Assembly: GCA_947165195.1 (NCBI GenBank)
Contig: CAMUZJ010000009.1
Span: 1 to 23,762 of the forward strand
Source of the DNA: an uncultured Bacillota bacterium
Lineage (GTDB): Bacteria; Bacillota_I; Bacilli_A; RF39; UBA660
Length of the DNA: 23,762 nt
Direction: 5' to 3'
Numbering within the stretch: the stretch's first letter is position 1; every line of letters starts with the position of its first letter. This document shows, piece after piece, positions 5,846-14,155 of the stretch. A program made the position numbers and the translations under genes. Below the pieces are notes generated by a model that was not told the DNA's origin, did not search any database, and saw only the letters and a program-made list of their open reading frames with translations.

Positions 5846-7387
5846 TTAATTAATTTTAAATGTTTTAGGCGCTATTTTTTTTACTAAATAAAGAGAGATA
5901 ACGATATATAATAAGCAAAATATCAATCCAAATACGGAAAGTATTAAACTTGTTAAAACTAATTTAGAAAATTGAAAGGATATATAATAAGTAGCAATAC
6001 TAATTATCGAATAAGATATTTTTTTTACCTTCATATCTTTATCATAAGGTTGAAATAGATAATAAATCACTAAATAATGAAGAGAAAAAAAGATACTTAA
6101 AATTAAAATAAATAATAACATCGATATTGAATTAATAAAATTATTGTGCATTGTAATACTACATAATATAAAATTTCCAATACCAATAATAAGAGCAGGT
6201 AATAAATTTACTTTTACTACTGTTAATAATCTCTTCTTAAAAAGCCCTACAATTACTTTAGATTCTCTATAAAAGTTATATTTCAACATTGCATGATCAC
6301 AATTATAAAACATTGCTTGTGTAACTATGCTACCTCTATTTAGAAAATACATAATTAAGACAAACCATCCTAGACGATTACTTAGAAAATCACTAACTTT
6401 CACACTTATATTTTCATTATTTAAACATAAACAAATTAAAAATACATATATAACTAATAATGTTGCAGATAAGAAAGTAGCACTTCTTAGTAATATAGAT
6501 TTATGTCTTTCAAAAAATATACTATTGAAATAGTCATAGCCAGCTTTCTTAGAAATCCTATTATCATGAATACTTATATCTTTATTTTTTACATCTATAA
6601 TAGAATTTCTTGTTTCGTTATTATTTGATAAAATGGTTTCTAATTTGTTTATTTTTTTATATATTAATTTATAATCTTCTATATGATTAATATATCTATA
6701 AGAAAAAATCGCTAAAACAGTTCCAATTAACAAACTAATAGTTATAATTGTAGAATTAATGATAATTCCAAAAAATGGTAATAAGCAGCAGGAAAATAAC
6801 GGTATTATTATTCCATAATATAAGATGGTATTAGTGTACCAAAATTTTTTGTATTTTCTGTAATACCAAATATCCATTCCTTCCCCGATAATTCGGAAAA
6901 ATACTTGACAAAATGTTAGTAGCATTCCTACAATCATATCCAGTTTAAATATATAGAAACAAAAAATATTTAGTAAAAAATTGGTTATAGTAACTATAAA
7001 TAAATTATATTTTAAATAATTTTTAGCATCCATTTTAAAAATTATAATAGATAAATATTTTTTTAAACTGGGATTTAGTAACGTATTATGAACAAAAATT
7101 CCTATAATACTAAATATTAAAAAAATGTGATAAAAACTAAACTCATTATCAGAAAGAATGTTAGATAACAAGAAAATTATGTAGAAATAAAAACATCTAA
7201 ATAATAGTAATTTGCATACTTTTATGATTGTTCCAAAAATTGTTCCAATACTTTTTATAAAGTTAGAATGATAAGCATCTTCTGTAATTAAATCTTTAAA
7301 AATTGGTAATTTCCTAAGAATATATAGAAAAGAGTTAAATGTATAATGTGTATTTATTAGTAAAGAATAATAGAAAGTTTTTAGCAT
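5846..7387 (-). CDS. ABC transporter permease, multi-span (ABC_tran_2-like)
   Basis: A 513-residue integral membrane protein with roughly ten to twelve hydrophobic helices, a cytoplasmic charged loop at about 245-285 and no ATPase motif. A segment including LNRGSIVTQAMFYNCDHAM followed by YRE (about 352-376) resembles a conserved stretch of large ABC-2-like exporter permeases found in Clostridia and Bacilli. The ATG at 7387 overlaps the stop of the ATPase gene by 7 bases, so the two are translationally coupled and should form one exporter with two copies each of ATPase and permease. The substrate cannot be told; relatives are often linked to bacteriocin or peptide export and resistance. No terminator is evident at its end. 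Confidence 0.8.
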   Translation of the reverse strand: MLKTFYYSLLINTHYTFNSFLYILRKLPIFKDLITEDAYHSNFIKSIGTIFGTIIKVCKLLLFRCFYFYIIFLLSNILSDNEFSFYHIFLIFSIIGIFVHNTLLNPSLKKYLSIIIFKMDAKNYLKYNLFIVTITNFLLNIFCFYIFKLDMIVGMLLTFCQVFFRIIGEGMDIWYYRKYKKFWYTNTILYYGIIIPLFSCCLLPFFGIIINSTIITISLLIGTVLAIFSYRYINHIEDYKLIYKKINKLETILSNNNETRNSIIDVKNKDISIHDNRISKKAGYDYFNSIFFERHKSILLRSATFLSATLLVIYVFLICLCLNNENISVKVSDFLSNRLGWFVLIMYFLNRGSIVTQAMFYNCDHAMLKYNFYRESKVIVGLFKKRLLTVVKVNLLPALIIGIGNFILCSITMHNNFINSISMLLFILILSIFFSLHYLVIYYLFQPYDKDMKVKKISYSIISIATYYISFQFSKLVLTSLILSVFGLIFCLLYIVISLYLVKKIAPKTFKIN

Positions 7388-8079
7388 TTTTCTTCCTTTA
7401 ACATATTGATAATTTTATCTTTATATTTTTTTGAATTTACATTTTCTCTTTCTATTTTTTCTAAATTTTTATTATTGAGAATAATAATTTCATCACATAA
7501 GTCTAAAGCAATTTCTAGTATATGCGTTGAAAAAATAATTATATGGTCTTTTTTTAATTCTTTGAGAAGATTCTTCATTTCTTCTTGCACTACAATATCT
7601 AAACTAGTTAATGGTTCATCTAACAAAATAACTTTAGGATTAGAAATAATGTTAATTAATAATTGCATTTTGTTTTTCATTCCATGAGAATAATCTCTTA
7701 AAAGTTTATCTTGATCTTTTTTATCTATCTGAACAATCGAAAAATATTCTTCAAGTGACTTTTTTTGATTTTTATCATTTATATCTAAATAGAATTTTAA
7801 AAACTCTCTTCCTGTTAAAAACTCTGGTACAACAGGGGTACTAATTACATATCCAATATCATTAGTTGTAATTAATCTTTTTCTCATCTCATCTTCTAAA
7901 TAAACTTTTCCACTATCCACATCAACATCTTCATTAATACAGTTAAAAAAAGTTGTTTTTCCAGCTCCATTTCTACCTATTAAACCATAAATTTTTCCTG
8001 ATTCAAAAGAAAAGTTAACATTTTTTAATACTTCTTTATCATCATATTTTTTATTCAGTCCTTCTACTATTAACTTCAT
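7381..8079 (-). CDS. ABC transporter ATP-binding protein
   Basis: A single 232-residue nucleotide-binding domain. Walker A GRNGAGKT (35-42), signature YSHGMKNKMQ (130-139, an SxG-type variant of LSGGQ), Walker B VILLDEP (150-156), D-loop SLD and H-switch H186 (STHILE) are all present. The Q-loop position (IGYVISTP, 76-82) lacks the usual Gln, as in EcsA-like and other ABC-2 exporter ATPases. The start ATG follows GGAGGAATT, and the downstream overlapping permease is its partner. The pair energises export of an unknown substrate from the cytoplasm or membrane. Confidence 0.9.
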   Translation of the reverse strand: MKLIVEGLNKKYDDKEVLKNVNFSFESGKIYGLIGRNGAGKTTFFNCINEDVDVDSGKVYLEDEMRKRLITTNDIGYVISTPVVPEFLTGREFLKFYLDINDKNQKKSLEEYFSIVQIDKKDQDKLLRDYSHGMKNKMQLLINIISNPKVILLDEPLTSLDIVVQEEMKNLLKELKKDHIIIFSTHILEIALDLCDEIIILNNKNLEKIERENVNSKKYKDKIINMLKEEKC

Positions 8080-8154
8080 AATTCCTCCATTATCGAATGT
8101 TTCTTCGTTATCTAAATATTTAATTTTCCATAAAATTTAGAGTTTTTGTAAGGT

Positions 8155-8180
8155 AAAAAAGTAGTTTCATAACTACTTTT
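8155..8180 (-). terminator. Terminator of the galE operon
   Basis: Perfect 10-bp stem AAAAGTAGTT/AACTACTTTT with loop ATGA on the minus strand, then six T. It overlaps the TAG stop of galE (8173-8175). Confidence 0.88.
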
Positions 8181-9177
8181 TATTTTGTTTCAATATAAAG
8201 TTGTAAGAGTCTTTACACATATCTTCTATTCCCAATTCTGCCTTCCATCCTAATTCTTCATAAGCCTTAGTTGGATCTGCATAACACTCTGCTATATCTC
8301 CAGGACGTCTGTCTACAATTTTATAAGGAACATCAATATTGTTAACTTTTTTAAAAGTTTCTACTAAATCTAAAACACTATATCCAGTACCTGTTCCTAA
8401 ATTATAAATATTAACCCCTGTACTATTTGTTGCTTTTTCAATTGCTTTTATATGGCCTTTTGCTAAATCTACCACATGAATATAATCTCTTACTCCTGTT
8501 CCATCGTGCGTATTATAGTCATTTCCAAAGACAGAAAGCTCTTTTAATTCTTTGTTAGCCACTCTAACAATATATGGCATTAAATTATTAGGTATCCCTT
8601 TTGGATTTTCTCCAATTAATCCGCTTTCATGTGCTCCTATTGGATTAAAATATCTTAAAATTACTACAGAAAAATCAGAGTCAGATAGGCATATGTCTTC
8701 TAAAATTTTCTCATTCATCAATTTTGTTGTACCGTAAGGGTTAGTAGTTGATAAAGGAAAATCTTCTTTTATTGGTAAGGTTTTTGGAGAACCATATACT
8801 GTTGCAGAAGAAGAAAATACAAATCTCTTAACATTATATTTTTTCATAACTTTGCATACTTTAATAGTAGAAATCAAATTATTTTCATAATACATAATCG
8901 GATTACTTACGCTTTCTCCTACTGCTTTATAAGCTGCAAAATGAATAACAGCATCTATTTGTTCCTTCTTAAATATTTCTTCAAGACTTTCTTCTATACA
9001 AACATCGCAATTATAAAAAACTATCTCTTTACCAGTTATTGTCTTTATTTTGTCAATTACATCTATACTAGAATTTGATAAGTTATCTGCAACAACAACT
9101 TCATAATTTTCCTTTAATAATTCACAAACTGTATGACTTCCTATAAAGCCTAATCCACCAGTTACTAATATTTTCAT
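8173..9177 (-). CDS. galE: UDP-glucose 4-epimerase
   Basis: Interconverts UDP-galactose and UDP-glucose (Leloir pathway; also supplies UDP-Gal for surface glycans). It is full length at 334 residues. The NAD-binding Rossmann motif TGGLGFIG is at 6-13, followed by ADN for the NAD ribose, the FAAYKAVGESV stretch (80-90), SSSATVYG with the catalytic Ser (about S124), and the YxxxK pair Y148/K152. LRYFNPIGAH and RPGDIAECYADP mark the sugar-nucleotide domain. Its ATG overlaps the TGA of the upstream Nudix gene (ATGA), so the two are translationally coupled. A strong terminator closes the unit. No other Leloir genes are in the window, so a role in envelope polysaccharide supply is as likely as galactose catabolism. 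Confidence 0.97.
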   Translation of the reverse strand: MKILVTGGLGFIGSHTVCELLKENYEVVVADNLSNSSIDVIDKIKTITGKEIVFYNCDVCIEESLEEIFKKEQIDAVIHFAAYKAVGESVSNPIMYYENNLISTIKVCKVMKKYNVKRFVFSSSATVYGSPKTLPIKEDFPLSTTNPYGTTKLMNEKILEDICLSDSDFSVVILRYFNPIGAHESGLIGENPKGIPNNLMPYIVRVANKELKELSVFGNDYNTHDGTGVRDYIHVVDLAKGHIKAIEKATNSTGVNIYNLGTGTGYSVLDLVETFKKVNNIDVPYKIVDRRPGDIAECYADPTKAYEELGWKAELGIEDMCKDSYNFILKQNKK

Positions 9178-9722
9178 GTATTATTATCTCCTTTTATTAA
9201 ATGACTTATTTCTTTTACAACATATGACATTTCTTTTCCAATATTGGTGTTTATTGTACCATCTTTTATCCAATTGTTCAAGAAAGATTCTAAATTATGA
9301 ATATTTAATTTCCATATAGTAAAATCAGTTTCTTTTTCAACACCATCTAAATGTAAATTATTGATATCAGGTTGCATATCTGTTTTGATAAAATAATAAT
9401 AAATTTTATTAATTACTTTTTCCCCACTACCAAAATAATCTTTGTCATAGGTTGTAATCATCATAAAAGGTCCGTTGGATATTTTTAAATCCATTCCTAA
9501 CTCTTCTTTTATTTCTCTTTGAAGACACTCTTCTAGTGTTTCCCCTCGTCTATAATGTCCACCAGGAAGTTGAAAAGTATTATTATTTTCTATTAATAGC
9601 AATTCAGAGTTTGAATTTACGATAATTCCTTTTACTCTTATAACTTCATATTTTATTTCATTAAAATTTAAATTGTTTTCATTTATTAAGATTTGTTTCA
9701 TAGCTTGTAATATAATCAACAT
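9174..9722 (-). CDS. Nudix hydrolase
   Basis: A 182-residue protein with a perfect Nudix box: G55 x5 E61 x7 R69-E70 I x E73-E74 x G76 M77, which binds Mg2+ and cleaves a nucleoside diphosphate linked to another group. Upstream is a strand-rich segment with GIIVNSNSELLLIE, and downstream a region with W137 and an extended C-terminus that may set specificity. The 4-base ATGA overlap with galE suggests a related substrate such as a sugar nucleotide, but this is only context. Ribosome binding before the ATG at 9722 is weak (AAAGAAG); a second ATG at 9701 is possible. No clear promoter lies in the 72-bp gap upstream, so it may be read from the preceding gene. Confidence 0.88.
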   Translation of the reverse strand: MLIILQAMKQILINENNLNFNEIKYEVIRVKGIIVNSNSELLLIENNNTFQLPGGHYRRGETLEECLQREIKEELGMDLKISNGPFMMITTYDKDYFGSGEKVINKIYYYFIKTDMQPDINNLHLDGVEKETDFTIWKLNIHNLESFLNNWIKDGTINTNIGKEMSYVVKEISHLIKGDNNT

Positions 9723-9769
9723 GAACGATACTTCTTTTTTGGTTGATTATTTTCCTTTCTAATACCTTT

Positions 9770-9796
9770 AATACAAAAAAATTATCTTTTTGTATT
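9770..9796. repeat. AT-only inverted repeat after the 421-aa gene
   Basis: AATACAAAAA pairs with TTTTTGTATT around a 7-base loop, starting at the stop codon of the gene at 9795-11060. It lacks a U-tract beyond the stem on the minus strand, so it would be a weak or leaky terminator at best; transcription may continue into the Nudix-galE pair. Confidence 0.4.
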
Positions 9797-11060
9797 ATAA
9801 AAATCTTTCCCAATATTCTACTGTATTGGAATTTACTGTTTTGTAAAAATATTCAATCATACTACTAATTGCTCTACCTTTTTTCCAAATATTGTTGTTT
9901 TGGTTTAAGGCGCTAATTTTATTACTTGCCATCATATATTCAAAAGTACATGCTCTATCTTCTAAAGGATCCTCTTGGGAATAACTGTTAACAAAATAAG
10001 AGTATGGAGAATTTGTTAACTCATATACTAAGGTATGATCATGGTTTCCATATTTGAAATTGGAAGGATTATAACTATTCCAATTTGTAAAATCCCCACC
10101 TTTTTTCTTCATATAATACTCCATGTAATGAAAATTTTCGTGATGGAAGGTACTTTCAAATGGATAATCTGTTGCAATACATATAACTGCAAGACTATTG
10201 TTTTTTGAAGTTATTCCAGTAGTATTTATAGCGTTAAATCTTTTTACTAAATATATAGTTAGTGGAAGTCCACCATCTTTCATTTCTTTAAAAAATCCAT
10301 TTGGATATACGGAAAGACTATTTTGTAAATTTTCTAAAGAACTATAAATAGAGTTTAAATCTTCCATTGCGATAACACTGTAGCCTCCTATAGAATAGTT
10401 CTTTACTTCTTCATAATCGTATTTAATAGTAATATAAAATTTGTTTTCAATACTATTTTTAAAGCTTGCAATTCTTTGTGGAGTAATAGCAATTTCACTT
10501 ATCTCAGGGGCAGATTTCGTATTCTCTGGGATTATAGTCTGGGAGTTAGGAGTAGTATTATCACTGGAATTATTGGAACTAGTATTACCGGAAGAATTAT
10601 TATTAGAAGGTGTACTATCATTAGATGGAGTCCTGTTAGAGTTATTACTTCCAGAGTTATCGTTGGAATTAGAGTTATTTCCACTATTTGAGCTACTATT
10701 TTCTAAATCATTATTAGAATTAGAATTAGAACTAGAACTAGAACTACTATTATTATTACTATTTGTATCTAGAGTATTATTTTCTTCCTTTTGGTCACTA
10801 TCATTACTATCAACTTTTTTACCTTGATCATTATATTCTGTCCCATCAGTTTCTTTAATAGTATAATCAATAGGCAAAGTATTTCTATCATCTGTTGTTT
10901 CTACATGAATAATAAAATTTCCATCATTTGAATAATTATTAGGTATTAATTCTGTGATTTTAGTAGTAGAACCAGCTGCACTAAAATAAATTCCTATTAA
11001 AATAAAAAGAAGAGAAAAAACTAATAAAGAAATACCCCAAGATAGATTTAATCTTTGCAT
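9795..11060 (-). CDS. Membrane-anchored HExxH zinc metallopeptidase-like protein with Ser/Asn-rich linker
   Basis: A 421-residue protein: a signal anchor (about 9-29), a small strand-rich stretch (32-72), a low-complexity Ser/Asn/Asp linker (about 77-175) and a C-terminal peptidase-like domain. The domain has HENFH (307-311) and, about 55 residues later, SQEDPLEDRACTFE (361-374), a pattern like the downstream acidic ligand of many secreted zinc peptidases in which an ED pair precedes an aromatic. The linker would hold the domain away from the membrane across the wall. The start ATG follows AGAGGAG. It is unlike the other HExxH protein at 3824-4969 outside the motif. Substrate unknown; a part in processing of envelope proteins from the same cluster is a guess. 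Confidence 0.74.
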   Translation of the reverse strand: MQRLNLSWGISLLVFSLLFILIGIYFSAAGSTTKITELIPNNYSNDGNFIIHVETTDDRNTLPIDYTIKETDGTEYNDQGKKVDSNDSDQKEENNTLDTNSNNNSSSSSSSNSNSNNDLENSSSNSGNNSNSNDNSGSNNSNRTPSNDSTPSNNNSSGNTSSNNSSDNTTPNSQTIIPENTKSAPEISEIAITPQRIASFKNSIENKFYITIKYDYEEVKNYSIGGYSVIAMEDLNSIYSSLENLQNSLSVYPNGFFKEMKDGGLPLTIYLVKRFNAINTTGITSKNNSLAVICIATDYPFESTFHHENFHYMEYYMKKKGGDFTNWNSYNPSNFKYGNHDHTLVYELTNSPYSYFVNSYSQEDPLEDRACTFEYMMASNKISALNQNNNIWKKGRAISSMIEYFYKTVNSNTVEYWERFL

Positions 11061-11086
11061 AAAAAAGACTCCTCTCTACTATATAC

Positions 11087-11095
11087 AGTATAGCA
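11087..11095 (-). promoter_or_regulatory. Possible extended -10 promoter of the 421-aa gene
   Basis: TGCTATACT on the minus strand (TATACT at plus 11087-11092, TG at 11094-11095) in the 52-bp gap after the tail-anchored-protein gene. No -35 box is evident, so the gene may instead be read mainly from upstream. Confidence 0.4.
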
Positions 11096-11112
11096 AAAAA
11101 GAGTTTAAAAAT

Positions 11113-11637
11113 CTAGTTAAAATAGATACTACTACATATTAGTGTTATAAATAAGACTAATATTAGAAAAAGTGCAAGACTTGCTTTCCCTTGATTATTA
11201 ATCTTTAATAAATCATCCTTAGGAGGTACTATTTTACTTCTTCTTATTTCCTCTATCACATCACATATATAATTGGTATCTTGAAATGATAAATTATTAA
11301 TAGTAAATAAATCGTTGTTATCAGTAATTAGACGATAAGTTATTTTATTATCTTCGTTCATATCTACAATATCATATAAAACAATGTGATTAGAATCAGA
11401 GAACTTTTTAATGAGAGGAATTAAAAATTGTTGAAAAAAATCACTACTATTTTGTATGGATAAATTTTTTTCTACGTGCTCTTTTCCATTTTTTTCTATA
11501 ATGGATATTTTTAAAACTATATCATTATCGGATATTTCAAAATGATATAAAATTGAGTTTTCTTTATTTGTCTGTTTTGAAATGTTTAGTATTTCTTCTA
11601 TAACACTTTTATATTCTTCTAATTTGTTTGTCTGCAT
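11113..11637 (-). CDS. Tail-anchored membrane protein, function unknown
   Basis: A 174-residue protein with a charged cytoplasmic N-terminal domain of mixed helix and strand (residues 1-150) and a single hydrophobic segment at the extreme C-terminus (about 152-171, SLALFLILVLFITLI...), followed by only three residues. This is the layout of a tail-anchored protein facing the cytoplasm. I do not recognise the domain. It begins 15 bases after the stop of the 709-aa repeat-protein gene, with AAAGGA before the ATG, so the two belong to one operon and the proteins may act together at the inner face of the membrane. Confidence 0.7.
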   Translation of the reverse strand: MQTNKLEEYKSVIEEILNISKQTNKENSILYHFEISDNDIVLKISIIEKNGKEHVEKNLSIQNSSDFFQQFLIPLIKKFSDSNHIVLYDIVDMNEDNKITYRLITDNNDLFTINNLSFQDTNYICDVIEEIRRSKIVPPKDDLLKINNQGKASLALFLILVLFITLICSSIYFN

Positions 11638-11652
11638 AGCTTATCCTTTCAA

Positions 11653-13782
11653 CTAAGCTGTTTTTACGTATTGCATTTCTTTTTGGGATTGATTCATATT
11701 ACTAATTTTTTCGTATAAATCATTAGCTTCTTTTGTATATCCAGCGTCGTATAATTCTTTAGCATTTTCTAACATTTTTTCTATGCTTTCAGGTACAATT
11801 GGCTGTTTTGAAATTGGCTGCGAATCAGCTGAATAATTAGAATCAACTGCTTGTTGAACCATAGAATGAAGCTCAGTTGTATTTTCTGGTTCTTCATAAA
11901 TCTGTGGAGTAATATTTTGATTATTATCCATTGAATAATTATAATTTACATTTGGCTCATCTTGAATATTATTTTCTGCTTCAACATAATAAGTTTCCCC
12001 GTTTGAAGGAATATTTATTTCTTTTTTTAATAGATTATCTAAGACTTTTTTTGTGTTATTTAGAACCTCTTGAGTAATTGTTTTTCCGTATAGTAATTTT
12101 TCTTGAGAATCTAGTGATGCTGCTAAATTATTGTATTGACTGTCTGTAACTATAATAGCCTTTCCTTCCTCTTTTGAACTTTTTAAGATACTTTCTACTT
12201 TTCCAATATTATTATCTTCAGCAGCTATTTCTTCTGGAGTAGTATCTATTTTTTGTTCAACATCCTGCTCATTAGAAATATTGTTTTCTATATTTGTATT
12301 ATTCTCATCAATATAGGAATTTTGAGCTGAGTAATTGTCATTATCATATGCATATTGTGTTTCCAATGTTTGATTATTCCAATTTAATTGTTGATCATCT
12401 GTTTCGTTGCTCATTGGAGTTATATTTTCACTGTAGTTTTCTTCATAAGAATTTTGGGTTGGAAATGACATCTCATCAGAATATTGATTAGTTTCAGACA
12501 TTTCATTATTCCAATTTAATTCTTGTCCATCTGTTTCATTATTCATTGGAGCTATATTTTCACTATAGTTTTCTTCGTAAGAATTTTGTCCTGGAAAAGG
12601 TACAACATTAGAATATTGATTTGTATTAGAATTTTCATTATTCCAATTTAGCTCTTGTCCCCCTGTTTCATTATTCATTGGGGCTATATTTTCATTATAG
12701 TTTTCTTGATAAGAGCTTTGTGTTTGGAAAGGCATTGAATCAGAATATACATTAGTTTCAGACTCAGCATTATTCCAATTTAGTTCTTGTCCTCCTGTTT
12801 CATTGTTATTTTCCAATTCTTGATGATAAGGTTGATTATAGGAATATTGTGAATTATTATCTATATTATTACTATTATTAAAATAGTTATTATCACTATA
12901 TTCTCCTACAAAACCATCATAATTTGGCGTTTGATCAGATTCAATTGGATTATTTTCGATATTATCAGATTCTATTGGATATGGCAAATCCATTCCATCG
13001 TTTTCTGAGGTGTTTTTTGTATAGTCAATTGGTCCTTCTTGTTGTAAGAATGAAGAGTTATCCTGCTCTATACTCGTTAAATTTGAATTACTTTCTAAAT
13101 TTTCTTTTTGCTCGTTTTCTGATTGTTCTTTCTCAATTCTTTCTGGAGTTAAAATCTTATTATCCATTTCATTCAATTCTCTTGTTTTTTCTAGTGGTGG
13201 CACGGAATTTTCTTCAATTGGAGTAATTGGCTCAAATGCTTTGATATCGGAATTAGGACTAATATCGAATGTTTTTTGTGCTTCTTGTTCATAAATCGAA
13301 TTAATTTTATCTAGTAAATTTTCTTGATTCTTTAATTCACTATTTTCTTCTAATTGTTTAGAGAAATTCGTTTGATTTTTAACACTATTTACATTTTCTA
13401 ATTCATCTTGTTTAATATTTTCTATTTCGTTTGTTTTTATATTTTGTATCTCATCATTTTTTTCGGCGTCTTTTATAGATTTAAAGATATTTTGAACAAC
13501 ATTAGCATCAAATAAAGATAGCTCTTTGGTATGAGAGTCTAACTCTTTAGCATTTGCTGTCAATTCTTGTACAGACTGAAAAGTATTTTTTAATGTTTTA
13601 CTAACTCTAGAAGAAAAATCCATTAAATATTGTTTTGTATTCAAATCATTTTCTTCTTCAATTAATTTTGTCAAAGCATCTTCTAATCTTTGTCCAAGAA
13701 TTATTATATCAAAAAAAGAGGGCTTTAAATCAATGACTGCTTTTTCTAAACTTTTATTAATATAATTATAATCAGTATTCAT
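11653..13782 (-). CDS. Large acidic Asn/Glu-rich protein with 44-residue tandem repeats, function unknown
   Basis: A 709-residue protein without signal peptide or membrane segment. An N-terminal helical part (1-110, including a coiled-coil-like stretch SRVSKTLKNTFQSVQELTAN) is followed by a long disordered acidic region (110-320). Four tandem repeats of 44 residues come next (326-501), each opening with NNETGGQELNWNN or a variant. A mixed region (502-650) follows, and a short helical C-terminus like a TPR pair (about 660-700, ENAKELYDAGYTKEANDLYEKI) ends the protein. I recognise no family. It probably is a cytoplasmic scaffold or structural protein; the tail-anchored and DUF1292 neighbours are in the same operon. 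GAGGTG precedes the ATG at 13782. Confidence 0.72.
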   Translation of the reverse strand: MNTDYNYINKSLEKAVIDLKPSFFDIIILGQRLEDALTKLIEEENDLNTKQYLMDFSSRVSKTLKNTFQSVQELTANAKELDSHTKELSLFDANVVQNIFKSIKDAEKNDEIQNIKTNEIENIKQDELENVNSVKNQTNFSKQLEENSELKNQENLLDKINSIYEQEAQKTFDISPNSDIKAFEPITPIEENSVPPLEKTRELNEMDNKILTPERIEKEQSENEQKENLESNSNLTSIEQDNSSFLQQEGPIDYTKNTSENDGMDLPYPIESDNIENNPIESDQTPNYDGFVGEYSDNNYFNNSNNIDNNSQYSYNQPYHQELENNNETGGQELNWNNAESETNVYSDSMPFQTQSSYQENYNENIAPMNNETGGQELNWNNENSNTNQYSNVVPFPGQNSYEENYSENIAPMNNETDGQELNWNNEMSETNQYSDEMSFPTQNSYEENYSENITPMSNETDDQQLNWNNQTLETQYAYDNDNYSAQNSYIDENNTNIENNISNEQDVEQKIDTTPEEIAAEDNNIGKVESILKSSKEEGKAIIVTDSQYNNLAASLDSQEKLLYGKTITQEVLNNTKKVLDNLLKKEINIPSNGETYYVEAENNIQDEPNVNYNYSMDNNQNITPQIYEEPENTTELHSMVQQAVDSNYSADSQPISKQPIVPESIEKMLENAKELYDAGYTKEANDLYEKISNMNQSQKEMQYVKTA
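12280..12807 (-). repeat. Four tandem 132-bp coding repeats
   Basis: Inside the 709-aa gene, four in-frame units of 132 bp (44 codons): residues 326-369, 370-413, 414-457 and 458-501. The motif CAATTTA..TCTTGT..CTGTTTC in the plus strand recurs every 132 bp (about 12379, 12510, 12642 and 12775). Units 2 and 3 are the closest to each other and unit 4 has diverged most, which suggests stepwise duplication. Confidence 0.85.
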
Positions 13783-13805
13783 CTAAGGCACACCTCATCT
13801 TTCAT

Positions 13806-14069
13806 TTAATTAGCATTTGCTATTCTTCGAAGTAATCTTTGAACGTCATTCCACTCATCATCATCTGTAATTTCTGTTACAGATAAGACATTGTCAATAT
13901 TATGAAAACGGTAAATATAAATGATTCTATCATCCTCTATTCCGAAGTTTTCACTCTTAGAATAAACTATATATTGGCGATTTCCGTCATCGCTAAGCAA
14001 ATACGTTATTAGATTAACTTTTTCAACAGTTCCATCTAGTGAAACAATTTCAATAATATTATTATCCAT
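13806..14069 (-). CDS. DUF1292-family small protein
   Basis: An 87-residue acidic protein with the strand pattern of the DUF1292 family common in Bacillota: MDNNIIEIVSLDGTVEKVN, then a segment ending QYIVYSKS, an acidic turn and IYIYRFHN, and a C-terminal helix (DDDEWNDVQRLLRRIANA). Its biochemical role is not known. I start it at the ATG at 14069, preceded by AAAGGAG with a 7-base spacer, rather than the further upstream ATG at 14147, because the family homology begins there. It is the first gene of the operon leading to the 709-aa repeat protein, 23 bp downstream. Confidence 0.85.
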   Translation of the reverse strand: MDNNIIEIVSLDGTVEKVNLITYLLSDDGNRQYIVYSKSENFGIEDDRIIYIYRFHNIDNVLSVTEITDDDEWNDVQRLLRRIANAN

Positions 14070-14094
14070 AGCAAACTCCTTTATTCTAGAATTT

Positions 14095-14123
14095 ATTATA
14101 CAAAATTTTTTTAGATAAGTAAA
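14095..14123 (-). promoter_or_regulatory. Promoter of the DUF1292 operon
   Basis: TTTACT (plus 14118-14123), 17-bp spacer, TATAAT (plus 14095-14100). It lies between the terminator of the thiol operon and the DUF1292 start. Confidence 0.7.
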
Positions 14124-14132
14124 TAAATAAAA

Positions 14133-14155
14133 GAAAAAAAGGTGCATTGCACCTA
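14133..14155 (-). terminator. Terminator of the cysteine desulfurase-thioredoxin-CcdA operon
   Basis: AGGTGC/GCACCT stem with a 3-base loop and then seven T on the minus strand, overlapping the TAG stop of the CcdA fusion gene (14153-14155). Confidence 0.8.

Noticed and set aside
9770..9796. AT-only inverted repeat as a firm terminator
   Set aside because: Stem is purely A-T except one pair and no U-run follows it; kept only as a repeat.
10441..10827. Open frame on the plus strand of 128 codons rich in Leu and Glu
   Set aside because: It is the antisense of the Ser/Asn low-complexity linker of the peptidase gene, has no ribosome binding site and no coding-like composition.
12280..12807. CRISPR array
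   Set aside because: The 132-bp units are in-frame protein repeats without unique spacers of 30-40 bp.
12294..13226. Plus-strand open frames inside the 709-aa gene
   Set aside because: They mirror the repeat-rich minus-strand gene, lack ribosome binding sites and overlap a long gene with a good start and operon context.
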